The translations under genes were made by a program, and so were the position numbers. Below are positions 56,376 through 58,263 of a DNA stretch of 58,263 nucleotides, in pieces (the first letter of the stretch is position 1; every line of letters starts with the position of its first letter). The stretch spans positions 1 through 58,263 of the forward strand of contig CAZGXI010000031.1 in assembly GCA_964529715.1 (NCBI GenBank), written 5' to 3'. The DNA is from CAZGXI01 sp964529715. GTDB lineage: Bacteria; Chloroflexota; Anaerolineae; Aggregatilineales; Ch27. The notes below the pieces were generated by a model. That model saw only the letters and a list, made by a program, of their open reading frames with translations. It did no database searches and was not told the origin of the DNA.

Positions 56376-58263
56376 ATGATCGGAACGCGGCTCGGCCCGT
56401 ATCTACTTCTTGAGGAGCTGGGACAGGGGGGCATGGCGACGGTCTTCCGCGCCACGCAAGAGCAGGTCGGGCGCGACGTTGCCATCAAGGTCATTCATCG
56501 CGCTATCGCTATGGATAAGACCGCCGTTGAGCGCTTTCAGCGTGAGGCGCAGTTGATTGCCCGCCTGGAACACCCCCACATCCTGCCCGTCTATGACTAT
56601 AACCCGGCCAACGATCCGCCCTACATCGTCATGCGCTACATGCCGACCGGGACGCTCAAAGACATCCTGGAGCGGGAAAATCTGCCCTTCAGCGAGGTCG
56701 CGTTTCTATTCAGGCAGATCGCCTCGGCGCTGGACTATGCCCACCGGCAGGGCGTAGTCCACCGTGACATCAAGCCATCCAATATCATGGTCGATGCCGA
56801 GGGCAATGCTTTTTTAACCGACTTCGGCATTGCTCGGATGATGGAAGGCGCACCTGGCCTGACGGCCAGCGGCGTCGCCGTCGGCACGCCGGGATACATG
56901 TCGCCGGAACAGGGATTGGGCTTGCCCGTCGATGGCCGCTCAGACATTTACGCGCTGGGCGTGATGTTGTTTGAAATGCTCACCGGCAAAGCGCCCTACA
57001 GCGCCGAAACGCCGATGGCGGTCATCCTCAAGCACATCAACGACCCGATTCCCTCGGTGTTGGGACTCAATCCGGCGTTGCCACCGGCGATTGATAACAT
57101 CATCACTAAAGCACTGGCAAAACGCCCGGAAGATCGCTACCAGACAGCCACCGACCTGGCGCGCGACCTGAACGCTGTGTTGGGAGAAGGAGTCGATTCG
57201 ACCCCCCTTCACCTGCGCCAGATCGCCCAAGAGACCATCTCCGAACTCAAACACCGCCGGGCTGCTGCGCCGCCCACCGCCCTGGCAAGCCAGGGGGTGC
57301 AGCCTACTGCCGTTGCGACCGCGCAAGCTGCCCCCACAGAGGCACGACTCCGGGGCAAAGGCAGGATAGCGCTTATTGCGATCGCGGTGGGAGCAGTGGT
57401 CATTGGGTTGCTCATCGTCGCCGTTTTTGTCACCAACAACAGCATAGAGCAAGAAAGACAGGCTGCTACCCAGACCGCCAATGCGGGTCAGACGGCGGTG
57501 GCCCAGGCGACCGGCACCGCAGAGGCCGTGTTCTTAATAACCCAGTCGCAAACGCCTGCCGCGACCGCGTCGGATACTCCCAGCCGCGAGGCCCCGCTGG
57601 ATACGGATACGCCCGTAGCCGCCACCACGACGCCGCTCGCAATCGAGGCCACGCTGACGGCTCAGGCGGTCGCTGCTGCCCCCAGCGACACACCTGAACC
57701 CACCTTCACACCGACAGATACAGATACCCCCACACCGACCGCTACACCGACAAATACAGACACTCCTACACCAACCGACACACCGACGGATACACCTACT
57801 GCCACGTGGACGCCAACCCCATCTGACACGCCGACCCGCACACCGACATCTACCCTGACCAGTACTCCTACCCCGGCAACACCCATCGTGCAGACCATCC
57901 GCGATATCCCCGTGCGCATCGGACCGGGATCGCAATATCCGATGGTGGCAACCCTGGCGGCGCAGGAGATCGTCGATATTGCGGGCATCAGCGATGACGG
58001 AGCATGGTATCAGATTATCCTACCGGATGGATCGCTGGCCTGGGTGGCCGCCTCGGCGGCCCTGGTGAACACCTACGGCAACCTGGGGGTGATTCCGATT
58101 GCCTTCGCGCCCACCGAGACGCCCAGTAACACCCCTACTCCCACCGACACACCCACCCGCACCTCCACACCGACGGATACCGCAACCCCAACGGCAACGG
58201 ATACCCCGACGCCGACCGATACTCCAACGGCCACGCCGACCGACACCCCGACGCCGACCGATA
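56376..58263 (+). CDS. PknB-type serine/threonine protein kinase with SH3-like domain (partial, runs off the window)
   Basis: At least 629 residues, with no stop before the window ends. The kinase domain (about 8-270) has the glycine loop GQGGMATV, VAIKVI (Lys38), HRDIKPSN (Asp131), DFGIAR (Asp149) and TPGYMSPEQ, so it should be active. A cytoplasmic linker leads to one transmembrane helix (about 331-352). The outside part is a Thr/Pro-rich tract (TPTDT-type repeats), then a bacterial SH3-like domain (about 505-570, VRIGPGSQYPMVATLAAQE, then DGSLAWVAASAALV), then a second Thr/Pro tract that continues to the end. It is a sensor kinase reading the cell wall or outside. Its signal is unknown. 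Confidence 0.88.
   Translation, partial: MIGTRLGPYLLLEELGQGGMATVFRATQEQVGRDVAIKVIHRAIAMDKTAVERFQREAQLIARLEHPHILPVYDYNPANDPPYIVMRYMPTGTLKDILERENLPFSEVAFLFRQIASALDYAHRQGVVHRDIKPSNIMVDAEGNAFLTDFGIARMMEGAPGLTASGVAVGTPGYMSPEQGLGLPVDGRSDIYALGVMLFEMLTGKAPYSAETPMAVILKHINDPIPSVLGLNPALPPAIDNIITKALAKRPEDRYQTATDLARDLNAVLGEGVDSTPLHLRQIAQETISELKHRRAAAPPTALASQGVQPTAVATAQAAPTEARLRGKGRIALIAIAVGAVVIGLLIVAVFVTNNSIEQERQAATQTANAGQTAVAQATGTAEAVFLITQSQTPAATASDTPSREAPLDTDTPVAATTTPLAIEATLTAQAVAAAPSDTPEPTFTPTDTDTPTPTATPTNTDTPTPTDTPTDTPTATWTPTPSDTPTRTPTSTLTSTPTPATPIVQTIRDIPVRIGPGSQYPMVATLAAQEIVDIAGISDDGAWYQIILPDGSLAWVAASAALVNTYGNLGVIPIAFAPTETPSNTPTPTDTPTRTSTPTDTATPTATDTPTPTDTPTATPTDTPTPTD

Noticed and set aside
57690..58263. 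CRISPR-like or satellite repeat array
   Set aside because: The short repeats keep the kinase reading frame and encode a Thr/Pro linker. Unit and spacing are not those of a CRISPR array.

Overview
The window looks like a chromosomal segment of a moderately GC-rich bacterium, most plausibly a Chloroflexota (Anaerolineae-like) heterotroph. This is inferred from gene content, not from a marker gene. The clues are several binding-protein ABC importers interleaved with glycosidases, a serine/threonine kinase with threonine/proline-rich tails and an SH3-like domain, an archaeal-type Mre11-Rad50-NurA-HerA operon, and a transposon-encoded TnpB. No rRNA, tRNA or CRISPR array was seen. No stretch longer than 300 bases lacks a gene or gene remnant.

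Layout. 1-204: the right end of an IS200/IS605-type tnpB element, then a decayed 5' end of a second tnpB copy whose promoter now sits in front of an M24 peptidase. 205-9310: M24 peptidase, CutC, a URO-D-family protein, a dipeptide-type ABC importer (binding protein plus two permeases), a c-type cytochrome lipoprotein, a small membrane-anchored protein and an isopenicillin-N-epimerase-like PLP enzyme. 9356-18538 (minus): a glycan operon with a GH38 alpha-mannosidase, binding protein, MalF- and MalG-type permeases and a GH106-like hydrolase. 18806-20023: a ferritin-like protein. 20094-21541: a small regulated gene interrupted by a tnpB element whose own tnpB is internally deleted. 21558-29431 (minus): a LacI regulator, binding protein, two permeases (one with a very large extracytoplasmic insertion) and a membrane protein with a spermidine-synthase-like domain. 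29683-35195: a cysteine-desulfurase-like enzyme facing a second dipeptide-type ABC importer that is headed by an OsmC protein.

35345-40285: a probable stress or drug-response module. It has an ABC-2 exporter trio, a stand-alone GyrI-like ligand-binding protein, a RibD/DHFR-like reductase and a regulator with two MerR DNA-binding domains. The exporter and the reductase are preceded by nearly identical MerR-type dyads. 40314-47476 (minus): mre11, rad50, nurA, an extra barrel-like gene and herA, overlapping or nearly so, for DNA-end processing. A LexA-like dyad overlaps the promoter, and the same dyad lies inside the GyrI-like gene's promoter. 47720-58263 (plus): a DnaB-C-like ATPase, a VTT/DedA membrane protein, a DinB/ClbS-like protein, an unknown membrane protein, transketolase, a small unknown protein, a metallophosphoesterase, an M20 peptidase and a PknB-type kinase that runs off the window.

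The three importer operons have a strong hairpin between the binding-protein gene and the permease genes or the regulator, which fits differential expression of the binding protein. The best candidates for something undescribed are the MerR-dyad / split-sensor module, the LexA-like link between that module and the Mre11-HerA operon, the extra gene in that operon, and the giant-loop permease.
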